Shown: positions 42,224 to 50,313 of the stretch, piece by piece
Position numbering within the stretch: position 1 is the first letter of the stretch
Layout: every line of letters begins with the position of its first letter
From: an uncultured bacterium
GTDB lineage: Bacteria; Planctomycetota; UBA1135; GCA-002686595
Assembly: GCA_937905825.1 (NCBI GenBank)
Contig: CALCXM010000153.1
Coordinates: forward strand, 1 to 64,000
Length of the DNA: 64,000 nucleotides
Direction of reading: 5' to 3'
Made by a program: the position numbers and the translations under genes
Notes under the pieces: generated by a model
What the model was told of the DNA's origin: nothing
Databases searched by the model: none
Seen by the model: only the letters and a program-made list of their open reading frames with translations

Positions 42224-43630
42224 TCACTGGGTTCGTCGGACCGCGACCATGGTCATGTCGTCTTCGGTGTTGTCGTTGCAATAGGCGAGCACTCCGGCCA
42301 CCAAGTCTTCGGTCAACTTGCGTGCGCTGGTTGCCTTGCCCACTTGAACTCTGAACATCTCTTCCAAGCCTTCCTCACCGAGGAAGTCGTCCGGCGCCTT
42401 CAAGGTGCGCGCTTCGGTGATGCCATCGGTGAAGGCCAAGAGCACGTCGCCCTCTTCGAGCGTGAAGGCAAAGAGCTCGTTGTAGTCGAAGTCATCCATC
42501 ATCCCGAGGGCCGGTCCATGGGCCGAGATGGTGGTGATCTCTCCGGTGCTCTTCTTGAAGATTCGCGGTGGCGTGTGCCCGGCGTTGACCACTTCGACCT
42601 TGCCGTCTTCTGACATCAAGGCCACGAAGAGGGTCACGAAGTTGCCGACCTCGATGCGATCGGAAAGGTCCTGATTGACCAGCGTCACCGCTTCGCAGAG
42701 GTTCGGCACGATGCGCACCATGGACCGCAGGCTGGCCTGCACCTGGGAGGTGATCAAGGCCGAAGCGGGCCCATGTCCTGTGACGTCACCGACCACCACG
42801 CCGAAGCGTCCGTCCCGGGTCTTGAAGAAGTCGAAGAAGTCCCCGCTGGTGCGTTCCGCGGCCAAGTACCAGCCGAAGAGGTCGTAGCCCGTGAAGTCCG
42901 TTGGGATCGTGGGCATGAGGTTGTTCTGGACGACGCTGGCGTAATCCAAGGAGGCTTCCAGGCGTGCGCGCTCCACCGCGTCCAAGTGCCCCGCCATGGA
43001 TTTCAAGGCGCCCACGATTTGATTCGACAAGGTGGCGAAGTAGCCCAAGTCGGCCGGGCCGAACTGTCGGGTGGCTGCTTTTGAGTCCACGTAGAGGACG
43101 CCGCGCAGAGCACCTTCCCCTTCTCCCGCTTCCACGGGCACGCACATCAAGGAGCGCAATTTCAAGTCGTAGATGCTGGCCCCGAGGTTCTCGGCGTCCG
43201 CGCCGGAAATGTCGGCCATGGGCTTGCGCGTGCCGAGCACACGCTTCACGACGCTCGTGGAGAAACGCGCATCGCCGTCTAGGGGCACGCCCCCGCGCTT
43301 GCGTGCGATGCGCACTTTGTATTGATCGTTGCCCTTGTCGATGATCAGCATGCCGCGGGCTGAACCCGTGCGGCGGATGGAGGCATCGACGATGTAGGTC
43401 AACAGCTCGTCCAGGTCATCCTTGCCCTGCAGACGCACGACCTGTTCCGTGATCGACTGGAATTCCTCGAACAGACTCTCCGTTCGACGACGGTCCTCCA
43501 GGGCGTTGCCCGTCAGGAATCCACTCTGATCCTCTTCCCCTGCGGCCGACGAATCGCTCGCCCCTCCCATGGGAGTTGGGTTGGGGGTGGCGGGCACGGA
43601 CTCCTTCGGCTTTCTCTTCCAAAACACCAT
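42224..43630 (-). CDS. GAF-SpoIIE serine phosphatase
   Basis: 468 residues. After a Pro-rich lead, a GAF domain (about 60-220; KDDLDELLTYIVDASIRRTGSARGMLII) is followed by a PP2C-like SpoIIE domain (about 240-465): VVQNNLMPTIPTDFTGYDLFGWYLAAERTSGDFFDFF, VVVGDVTGHGPASAL, VVNAGHTPPRIF and LLAFTDGITEA. The metal-binding Asp residues are present, so it should dephosphorylate a phosphoserine anti-anti-sigma (STAS) protein. A STAS protein gene is divergent at 43761, 130 bases away. The GAF domain is the probable signal input. Confidence 0.92.
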   Translation of the reverse strand: MVFWKRKPKESVPATPNPTPMGGASDSSAAGEEDQSGFLTGNALEDRRRTESLFEEFQSITEQVVRLQGKDDLDELLTYIVDASIRRTGSARGMLIIDKGNDQYKVRIARKRGGVPLDGDARFSTSVVKRVLGTRKPMADISGADAENLGASIYDLKLRSLMCVPVEAGEGEGALRGVLYVDSKAATRQFGPADLGYFATLSNQIVGALKSMAGHLDAVERARLEASLDYASVVQNNLMPTIPTDFTGYDLFGWYLAAERTSGDFFDFFKTRDGRFGVVVGDVTGHGPASALITSQVQASLRSMVRIVPNLCEAVTLVNQDLSDRIEVGNFVTLFVALMSEDGKVEVVNAGHTPPRIFKKSTGEITTISAHGPALGMMDDFDYNELFAFTLEEGDVLLAFTDGITEARTLKAPDDFLGEEGLEEMFRVQVGKATSARKLTEDLVAGVLAYCNDNTEDDMTMVAVRRTQ

Positions 43631-43760
43631 GGGGGCGATTCTAGCCTGCCCGGACCCCCTGAAAGCCTCATGGCACTGAAAATACTTGCCTCAAAGCCCC
43701 CCGCTAGACAATCTATGCGCCCTGGACATTTTCCAACTACTGCCCTGAGACATCCCGCGC

Positions 43761-44579
43761 ATGCAAATCACCGTTGAACCCCGCGAATCCTACGCGATCC
43801 TCTACCTCGCTGGCGAATTCGACACGTACTACGTTCCTGCGCTGCAAGCGGAGATTGACGATCTGATCAAGGCTGGCGTCTCCTCCGCGGTGCTGAACTT
43901 GCGTTTGGTCAAGTTCATCAACTCGACAGCCTTGGGAGCGATCATCAAATCCTCCAAGCAGCTGAATGGAGCGGGCGGTCGTCTGGCCATTGCGCACCCC
44001 TCCAAGTTCTGCCGGGACATCTTCTCCAAGGTCGGCTTGGATCGGGTCGTGCCGGTCTTCGACACGGACGAGGAGGCCGCCTCCAATTTGGGCGTGGCCC
44101 CCGCCAGTAGCGACGACAAGGACGGCAGCGCATTCCACGAGGACGAGTCCTCTGTCATCTTCAAGCCCGTGGACGCCGATCGTGCGGCACACTTCATCGA
44201 GGAGAGCACGGAAGTCATCAACCCGGTTCACGGCCACGACTTTGGCAAGAACTGGAGCGGCATCGGTCGCATGGCTGGCCTGGACGACAGCAACGTGCGC
44301 TTCACTTGGAGCGGCGGCAAGACCGGGCTCGATCCCTTCCACATGGGACAGCTCGTGGCCCTCGGTACCGATTGGAAGATCAAGTTCCGTTTGCCCCTGC
44401 TCAAGAAGGGCCACTGCGAAGCGATCGCCACGATCAGCGAAGTGGAAGAACGCGCCGACGGCATCAAAGTGCAAGCCACCTTCAAGGAGATCGACGACGA
44501 AACCAGGGGCTTCGTTCGCCAGTACTCTGCCGACATGAGCTACCTGAAAGACGAGCTGCGCAAGGCCACGGACGCCTAA
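43761..44579 (+). CDS. STAS domain protein with C-terminal PilZ-like domain
   Basis: 272 residues. The STAS domain (1-~105: ITVEPRESYAILYLAGEFDTYYVPALQAEI, LRLVKFINSTALGAIIKSS) keeps Ser in NSTALG at the phosphorylation site of anti-anti-sigma factors. A ~60-residue linker is acidic. The last ~100 residues (NVRFTWSGGKTGLDPFHMGQLVAL ... TISEVEERADGIKVQATFKEID) resemble a PilZ fold, but the RxxxR cyclic-di-GMP motif is not clear, so binding is uncertain. With the divergent SpoIIE phosphatase it forms a likely partner-switch pair; the anti-sigma kinase is not in the window. Confidence 0.78.
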   Translation: MQITVEPRESYAILYLAGEFDTYYVPALQAEIDDLIKAGVSSAVLNLRLVKFINSTALGAIIKSSKQLNGAGGRLAIAHPSKFCRDIFSKVGLDRVVPVFDTDEEAASNLGVAPASSDDKDGSAFHEDESSVIFKPVDADRAAHFIEESTEVINPVHGHDFGKNWSGIGRMAGLDDSNVRFTWSGGKTGLDPFHMGQLVALGTDWKIKFRLPLLKKGHCEAIATISEVEERADGIKVQATFKEIDDETRGFVRQYSADMSYLKDELRKATDA

Positions 44580-44668
44580 TCCCGAGCCGCAGGGCCTCGA
44601 CCGGCTGCGCTCTCTGAGCGAGGCGGGTTCCAACAAGGTCAGAGACGCGCTCCTAGGCGAGACGCACT

Positions 44669-44720
44669 CCCAAACAAGGAGAGAGCCCCGTTCATTCGCG
44701 GGGCTCTCTCTTTGTTTGGG
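44669..44720. terminator. bidirectional terminator
   Basis: A 22-bp stem (44669-44690 with 44699-44720) with only one G-U pair and an eight-base loop lies between the end of the STAS gene and the end of the glycosyltransferase gene. The 3' arm ends CTTTGTTTGGG. It can act on both strands. Confidence 0.8.
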
Positions 44721-44803
44721 GGCACGCCTCTTGGCGGCCGGGAAGCCACGCGGCAGCACGCGCGCCCGTGCTTCCCAATCAAGAGGCTCTCGTTGCTTCC
44801 GAA

Positions 44804-45961
44804 TCAGGAGGCTTTCGTTTCCGGAGAGATCACCCGCGCAGGCTTCGAAGCCACCAGCGGTTCCTTGGTGACCTCGTCCATCCAAGCTTCCACGGTCTGA
44901 GCGATCATGGCCCAGTCAAAGCGTTCCTTGGCAAGCTCGCGGGCGCGCTGGCTCCAACGCTTGCGAGCCTCCGGGGAGCTAGCCGCCTTGCGAACGGCTT
45001 CCGTCCAGGCCTCCGCGGATCCGGCCTTGACCAACAACCCGCAGCCGCCGTCCTCGTGAATGTGGGCAAGCCGGGGAAGGTCCGCCGCAAGCACCGGCAA
45101 GCCACAAGCCAGGGCCCTGGGGATCTGGACACCGCGCACCCGGCTGTCCACGGCTGGAACCAAAAGCAGGGTGGCGCTGCACAACAGGCCAGGCAGTTCC
45201 TCCTCCCGGGGAAGCGGCAACCAGTGCACTCCAGTTCCCACCCCTAAACGATCCACCTGAGCCCGCAGGGCGCGGCGTGCTGCGTCGGGACCTCCGCCTG
45301 CGATCACCAAGGACCAGTCCCCGGATTGCCCCACGCTGTCCGCGAAGGCCTGAATCACCAGGTCGAGTCCACGATTGTCTGAGACCAGCCCCACGTACAG
45401 CAAGACCCGTCCCCGGGCCCGGTGGGCGGCGAGCAAGCTCGAGCTCAGGCCTGGTCGATAACGAATCAGGTCCACTCCCTGGGACAAAACTCGAATGCGA
45501 TCCCCCGCAAAACCCTCAGCCAGGGCCTGCAGTTCCGCCACGGGGTCGAGCGCGATCACGAGCCTGGCATGCCGCCGCACAAAGGGCCCCCACAACTTCT
45601 CCCCTAGCCAACGCAGGAACCTTTCATGGGGCAGCCCGGCGGCCCGGGTCCCGGCCTCCACCAGGATCAGGGGAACGCCGAGCTTGCGTGAGGCCCGGGC
45701 TCCCAGGAAAGCGGCCGGTGAAAGCGCGTCGTAGGCCAAGATCACGTCCGGTCCGTAGGCCACCACTCCACGAGCTTCCGCTCCACCCGTGTTGTCTGGA
45801 TCCGTGCCGGAGCGCGGGATGACCCCCGGGGGGGCTCCAAAGCCCCGCACGGTGTGCCCGCGGCCGAGCAGTTCCAGGGCCAATTGGGGAGCGTACTCAC
45901 CTCCCTTGACCGACAGATCAAAGGGATTGAGCAGCAGGGCGATACGTAGGGACGATTCCAA
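44804..45961 (-). CDS. glycosyltransferase family 4
   Basis: 385-residue GT-B glycosyltransferase. The N-terminal half has a GGEYAPQLALELLGRGHTV acceptor-side loop; the C-terminal half has VLLYVGLVSDNRGLDLVIQAFADS, VIAGGGPD, VHWLPLPREEELPGLLCSATLLLVPAVDSRVRG and IPRALACGLPVLAADLPRLAHIHEDGGCGLLV, the GT4 nucleotide-sugar site. The EX7E-like pattern is partly degenerate (RGVQIPRALACG). Substrate and acceptor are unknown; envelope polysaccharide synthesis is probable. TTG is the only suitable start near the fold (45961). Confidence 0.85.
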   Translation of the reverse strand: MESSLRIALLLNPFDLSVKGGEYAPQLALELLGRGHTVRGFGAPPGVIPRSGTDPDNTGGAEARGVVAYGPDVILAYDALSPAAFLGARASRKLGVPLILVEAGTRAAGLPHERFLRWLGEKLWGPFVRRHARLVIALDPVAELQALAEGFAGDRIRVLSQGVDLIRYRPGLSSSLLAAHRARGRVLLYVGLVSDNRGLDLVIQAFADSVGQSGDWSLVIAGGGPDAARRALRAQVDRLGVGTGVHWLPLPREEELPGLLCSATLLLVPAVDSRVRGVQIPRALACGLPVLAADLPRLAHIHEDGGCGLLVKAGSAEAWTEAVRKAASSPEARKRWSQRARELAKERFDWAMIAQTVEAWMDEVTKEPLVASKPARVISPETKAS

Positions 45962-46297
45962 CCGGAGCGGGGTGCGGGGGGGAGAGTTGGCAGGGACGGG
46001 ACCCCATAGTTATCGGATGGTAGGCCTGCGCTTCAAGGACTAGTGGGGCATTGAAAAAACATCCCGCCCGGGGCCCCAGCCTACGTCCTGAAGTGCCGCC
46101 GGAATGCCCCGCCGAATCCACGCAATCCGCTGGGTTTTCGAAGGGCGCTGCAGGCCGGATCCTGCGTCTCTGGAGCGCAGGATCCGTCCCAAGGGCCGCC
46201 TCGTTGGAAAACCAAATTCAAGCTCAGGCGAGCGGCTCGTGGTCCGAAAACGAGAGGGTCCCCGACCCCCGTGCACTCGCTACCAATCATCTTGTCT
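45962..46297. other. divergent intergenic with hairpin
   Basis: 336 bases without a supported gene. A perfect 11-bp inverted repeat containing GGATCC (46156-46186, nine-base loop) is the only clear structure. Promoters for the divergent glycosyltransferase and HAD-like genes are expected here. Confidence 0.5.
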
Positions 46298-46933
46298 ATG
46301 TCCCACCGTGACACCCACCTGGACGGATTCCTGGCCCCCTTGCCTGGAACGACGCCGCCCTCACGAGCACTCTTTATTGATCGCCGAGGCACACTGATTC
46401 AGCCCCACCAGGGTTCCGACAAGACTCAGTACAGGAAACTGGCTTTTACGGAGGGGGCGCTCGACGCACTCTTTCGTTGCACTCAAGCCGGCTGGGCCAT
46501 CTATTTGATTGGCAACGAACCCGCCGTCGCCACGGGCACCTGCTCCAAGGCGGACTGGGCCAAGTACGAAACCAAACTGCTGGCTGCCCTCAAGCAGCAA
46601 GGAGTCGTCGTGACTCGCTGCTACGCCTGCTTGACTGACCCGGTCATTGGCAAGGGCAAGCAGCAGGTGGACTCGGTCTTCCTACTGCCCAACACCGGCG
46701 CCATGTATCACGCGAAACAGCACGACGGCATCACCCTCGAAGGCAGTTGGGTCATCGGTGATTCGCCCCTCGAACTCGCTGCCGGATGGCGCGCCGGTTG
46801 CCGTACCGCGGGCATCGACACGGGTGAGCCCCTGAACGAGCCGGCATTGAAGACAAGCCCCGAGCTGGTCGTGCAGTCCTTGGAAGAAGCGCTTGATCAC
46901 ATCATGCACGTGGCCACAGCCTCGAGCCGCTGA
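46298..46933 (+). CDS. degenerate HAD/GmhB-like phosphatase
   Basis: 211 residues from ATG 46298. The layout follows D-glycero-D-manno-heptose 1,7-bisphosphate phosphatase (GmhB): ALFIDRRGTLIQ (motif I), IYLIGNEPAVATG (NQSGxxxG region), LPNTGAMYHAKQHDGITLEGSWVIGDS (motif III/IV). But motif I is DRRG instead of DxDG, so the second Asp (general acid/base) is Arg, and the usual KPxPGM Lys is not in place. Activity is doubtful; it may bind a sugar phosphate as a regulator or act differently. The terminator at 47071 follows. Confidence 0.7.
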   Translation: MSHRDTHLDGFLAPLPGTTPPSRALFIDRRGTLIQPHQGSDKTQYRKLAFTEGALDALFRCTQAGWAIYLIGNEPAVATGTCSKADWAKYETKLLAALKQQGVVVTRCYACLTDPVIGKGKQQVDSVFLLPNTGAMYHAKQHDGITLEGSWVIGDSPLELAAGWRAGCRTAGIDTGEPLNEPALKTSPELVVQSLEEALDHIMHVATASSR

Positions 46934-47070
46934 GCTCGCTGAGCAGCTGCCGCGAGCACTGCGAAGCGTTTGGCCATTGGACCGTCCAAGCAACTGGCTA
47001 GTCGCGCCGGGCGATCCGCTTCCCCGGAATCAGACTTCCCGCGCAAGCCGCAGCCATCAACCGGACCGAA

Positions 47071-47119
47071 CGCAAGAACGGCTCGCCCCCCATGATGCGG
47101 GGGGCGAGCCGTTCTTGCG
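47071..47119. terminator. long bidirectional terminator hairpin
   Basis: A perfect 21-bp stem (47071-47091 with 47099-47119, seven-base loop) lies between the convergent HAD-like and FecR-like genes. The arms include a run of six C residues facing six G. There is no T tract, but the stem is among the strongest in the window. Confidence 0.75.
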
Positions 47120-47179
47120 TTCTCCGCAATTCGCGGGTGGCCTATCCCACAGACCGTGAGAGCCAAAAGCCGGCGCCGT

Positions 47180-48928
47180 CTAGAAGACCCGCGCGCTGTG
47201 ACCACTCAAGATACGCACCAACCCGGTGTTGTGGCCAAGGTAGCCGTTCTTGTCGAGCTCGAGGGTGGCACCGGGAAAGATGCGAACGTCGAGTCGTTGG
47301 CTAAAGAACCAGTAGGGTTGCGTCGCGGCCGGGTCCACCAGGATCAGCCATCCGCCTTCGCCGTTGGGTTGAACCTGCAGGTGCTTGCCGGTTTGGTGGC
47401 GGAAAACGCCGCGGTCCACCAGGAAGTCTTCGGGCAAGCCGCGCCATAGATCCGGGTTGAACTTCGGTCCGGTCTGGACCGGAACGTCAGAGTTGTTCGC
47501 GGACGGAATGTCCTCCGCTGGCGTGGAGTCTTGGCCGAGCGTTGAATCCGCCGCGAGTGCTTGGACTTCCACTGGTTTGGCGCCAACTGGAACCGACACC
47601 TTGGGAGCTGCTGATTCGGCTGCATCCTGGGCCTGGAGGACCGTTGCTTGCAAATCCCCGTTGGGCTGCGCGCTCCCAGGAGACTCGGAGGAGGCTGGTA
47701 GATTGGACTGCACCTCCATCTCCAATCGGGATTCGGGTTCCGTGGCCGGGGCGTGCAGATCCTCGGAGGGAGAAGCGAGGTCGACCGCTTGCGATGGGTC
47801 CGTTTGGGACGCGCTGGAAGCTGCGGACTGTTCTGGGTCCTGCTCCAAATCAACCGGCGGCTTGGGGTCCTGCCAGGAAAGCGACGGCCCGACAAACTCT
47901 TGAGCAGCGAGCTCCTGCTGGATGAGTTCCGGTTGAAGCAGATCCGGTTGCACGAGGTCCTGCCTTCGGGAGTCCTCTTGTTGAGCAGGATCTACGCAAG
48001 CGGCGAGCGCTGGGTCTGAGGTCTGCTGTTCGGGCTCCTGCTGAACAGGCTCATGCTCGGAAATGGACTCCGGCCCCCTGCTCGACTCCCATGGCCAATC
48101 CCACTTCTCCCAAGGCTCGTGGACACCTTCCGCCTGGTTCGCCGACTCGATGGTCGTCGGCTGACCGCCGTTCTGCGGGATCGGCACCACATCGAGGCCT
48201 TCTCTCTTCCAAGGCCAAGCATGCCCGGTGCCCCAACTCGGAGCCCCCTCCAAGGTGATGTCCGGCAATCCTTCGATGCTGCCCTTGCCCCAGGGCCAGG
48301 ACGCGTGCCCCCAGCTGGGCACCCGAACCTCTTTGGGTTTGTTGACTTGCACCTTGGGGTTCACGTCCATTCGGTAGCGCGAGCCCGGGTAGACTTCGAC
48401 CGGGGCCGTGATTGAAGCCCCGCCTGTCCAGGAGAGGCGCACGGGGTGGCCCGCGTGGTGCAGGAACTCATTGCCGCCGTTGCCCGTTCGATAAATCGAG
48501 TAGGCGCCTGAGGTCAGCTCCGTGCGCCAGTCCCCGGGCATTTGCAGCCGGAACGGGAGGCTACGCACCTCCACGTCCACCCGATTGAGCACCCCGAATT
48601 GGATGTTGAGCGCGCCCTTGCCCTGGGGCATCTGCCAAGCGAGGGCGGTTGGACCCACGACTTCCATGCTGCCGATCCCCCGCCAAGAAAGGGTCGTTCG
48701 ACTACCCGGGGCCACCTCCAAGTGTCCAGAACCAACGAAGGGTTCGATGGCACGCTCCTGGGTCACCGATTGAACGCCCTCTTCCGTGACCAAATAGGCG
48801 CGGCCGGAGGTGACGCTCAGGCGCACGATCACGGGACTGCCCTGGGAGGTGTCGCCGGAGGATGGACTGGCTTGGCTCGTGGAACCAGCGAGCAAAACGA
48901 GCAGCAGGGCCGTGAGGGTTGATTTCAT
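47180..48928 (-). CDS. secreted FecR-like protein with Gln/Pro-rich middle
   Basis: 582 residues from ATG 48928, signal peptide ALLLVLLAGSTSQA. Residues ~30-150 (VRLSVTSGRAYLVTEEGVQSV ... LEVAPGSRTTLSWRGIGSMEVVGPTAL) look like a FecR-type beta domain. Residues ~180-270 are Trp/Pro-rich with repeated W-P-W (SWPWGKG, AWPWKREG, DWPWESS). Residues ~285-370 are Gln/Glu-rich, and ~370-490 is a low-complexity acidic linker. The end is a small conserved-looking beta domain (WRGLPEDFLVDRGVFRHQTGKHLQVQPNGEGGWLILVDP). It may act at the surface; the function is unknown. Confidence 0.68.
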   Translation of the reverse strand: MKSTLTALLLVLLAGSTSQASPSSGDTSQGSPVIVRLSVTSGRAYLVTEEGVQSVTQERAIEPFVGSGHLEVAPGSRTTLSWRGIGSMEVVGPTALAWQMPQGKGALNIQFGVLNRVDVEVRSLPFRLQMPGDWRTELTSGAYSIYRTGNGGNEFLHHAGHPVRLSWTGGASITAPVEVYPGSRYRMDVNPKVQVNKPKEVRVPSWGHASWPWGKGSIEGLPDITLEGAPSWGTGHAWPWKREGLDVVPIPQNGGQPTTIESANQAEGVHEPWEKWDWPWESSRGPESISEHEPVQQEPEQQTSDPALAACVDPAQQEDSRRQDLVQPDLLQPELIQQELAAQEFVGPSLSWQDPKPPVDLEQDPEQSAASSASQTDPSQAVDLASPSEDLHAPATEPESRLEMEVQSNLPASSESPGSAQPNGDLQATVLQAQDAAESAAPKVSVPVGAKPVEVQALAADSTLGQDSTPAEDIPSANNSDVPVQTGPKFNPDLWRGLPEDFLVDRGVFRHQTGKHLQVQPNGEGGWLILVDPAATQPYWFFSQRLDVRIFPGATLELDKNGYLGHNTGLVRILSGHSARVF

Positions 48929-49019
48929 GGGGAGGGTGCGCAAAAAGACACCTTCCCTATCGACCTGGGGTTAGGCCAAACCGTGGCCAAAGCCCCCCAA
49001 ACCCGCTCAAAATGGGGAC

Positions 49020-50141
49020 TTAGCCCGTTTCGCCCAAAGTCGCCAGCTTGGTCCGTAGGAGCTTGGCTCGCAGGGCGTCCCGTTGCGAGGCGGGCAGCAG
49101 CTCTTCCGTGTTCACATCCGAAATCATGGCCTGCAAATGCCCCTTCTGAGCTTGCACCCCCAACTCACCGAAAAGGGCCAGGGAGGCCTTCGGCAAGACG
49201 CCCAAGGCATGGCCCAGGCGTAGGCTCGAAAGGTGCGCGAGGGCGGCTTCTGTGGCGAGATTGCGGGCCGTGCGAAGGGTGCCAACGGCGCGCATGATGC
49301 GATCTGTGAGGGCGGCCTTCTGATCCTCGAAGAGCGCATCGCGAACCTTGGTTTCGTAACTCACGATGACCGGGACGAGGGCTCGCAGGTCTTCGATCAA
49401 GCTGTCCTCGGTGCGACCGAGTGTGACCTGGTTGCTGATCTGGTAGAAGTCCCCCGCCGCTCGGCTGCCCTCCCCGTACAAGCCGCGCACGGCGAGTCCC
49501 GTGCGTTGGGCAGCGGTGAAGACCTTCTCTAGCTCAGGACGCACGAGACCCAGGGCCGGCAGGTGCAACATGACCGAGGCGCGCAGGCCGGTTCCGACGT
49601 TCGTGGGGCAACCGGTGAGGTAGCCGAGTTTCTCGGTGAAGGCGAAGGGCAAGCGCTGCTCGAGGAATTGATCGAGTTCGACCGCCGCATTGCGCGCGGA
49701 ATCCAGGGCAAAGCCGGGGCTCACCGACTGAATGCGCAGGTGGTCCTCCTCGTTGACCATGACCGAAAGCCCTTCGCGCTGGCCGAACGCCACGGCCCGG
49801 CCCTGGGGCACATGGCCCGCTTCCTCGGAGGGAGCCAGGTCGCGGCTGATCAGGTGCCGTTCACGCAGGACGAGGCGCAGCAGCAGGCTGCTCTCCTCCA
49901 TAGGAATCCAGCGCGTCTCGCCGTCCAACTCGGCGTTCTCCAAATGCGGCCGGACGAGTTTGGCGATTTCGATCGCCTGGGCCGGTTTGAGTTTGGGCGA
50001 GAAGGGATAGTCCTTCAGATTACGGGCCAGGCGCACCCGGCAAGAAACCACAACGCCGCTCTCCGCGTGGGGATCACGCAGCCATGGACTCACCCGTTGG
50101 GCGAACTCTTGCAGCTGAAAGGATGGGGAACTCAAGGGCAA
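49020..50141 (-). CDS. mcsB: protein arginine kinase McsB
   Basis: 373-residue phosphagen-kinase-fold protein arginine kinase, which marks proteins with phosphoarginine, in Firmicutes for ClpCP degradation. Signature blocks: VVSCRVRLARNLKDYPFSP, LSVMVNEEDHLRIQS, LTGCPTNVGTGLRASVMLHLP and VRGLYGEGSRAAGDFYQISNQVTLG. The start is TTG at 50141, with no ATG near the N-terminus. Neither McsA, ClpC nor CtsR is adjacent, so the activator and reader are elsewhere or absent. Confidence 0.93.
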   Translation of the reverse strand: MPLSSPSFQLQEFAQRVSPWLRDPHAESGVVVSCRVRLARNLKDYPFSPKLKPAQAIEIAKLVRPHLENAELDGETRWIPMEESSLLLRLVLRERHLISRDLAPSEEAGHVPQGRAVAFGQREGLSVMVNEEDHLRIQSVSPGFALDSARNAAVELDQFLEQRLPFAFTEKLGYLTGCPTNVGTGLRASVMLHLPALGLVRPELEKVFTAAQRTGLAVRGLYGEGSRAAGDFYQISNQVTLGRTEDSLIEDLRALVPVIVSYETKVRDALFEDQKAALTDRIMRAVGTLRTARNLATEAALAHLSSLRLGHALGVLPKASLALFGELGVQAQKGHLQAMISDVNTEELLPASQRDALRAKLLRTKLATLGETG

Positions 50142-50313
50142 TCTTGTTTGGCTGAACCTCCATAGCCTAACTTCCGATCGAGCAAAGCCCCCAGGCCAAA
50201 TCCCGCCAAGTGACCTCCCAGCCAGCGCCCAAGCCGAGGGCTCGCAGGCATCCTAGGCCCCGCGCCCCGGCCCCAGGCTTGCGGCAGCCCTGAGCGCCTG
50301 TCATCTTGCACCC

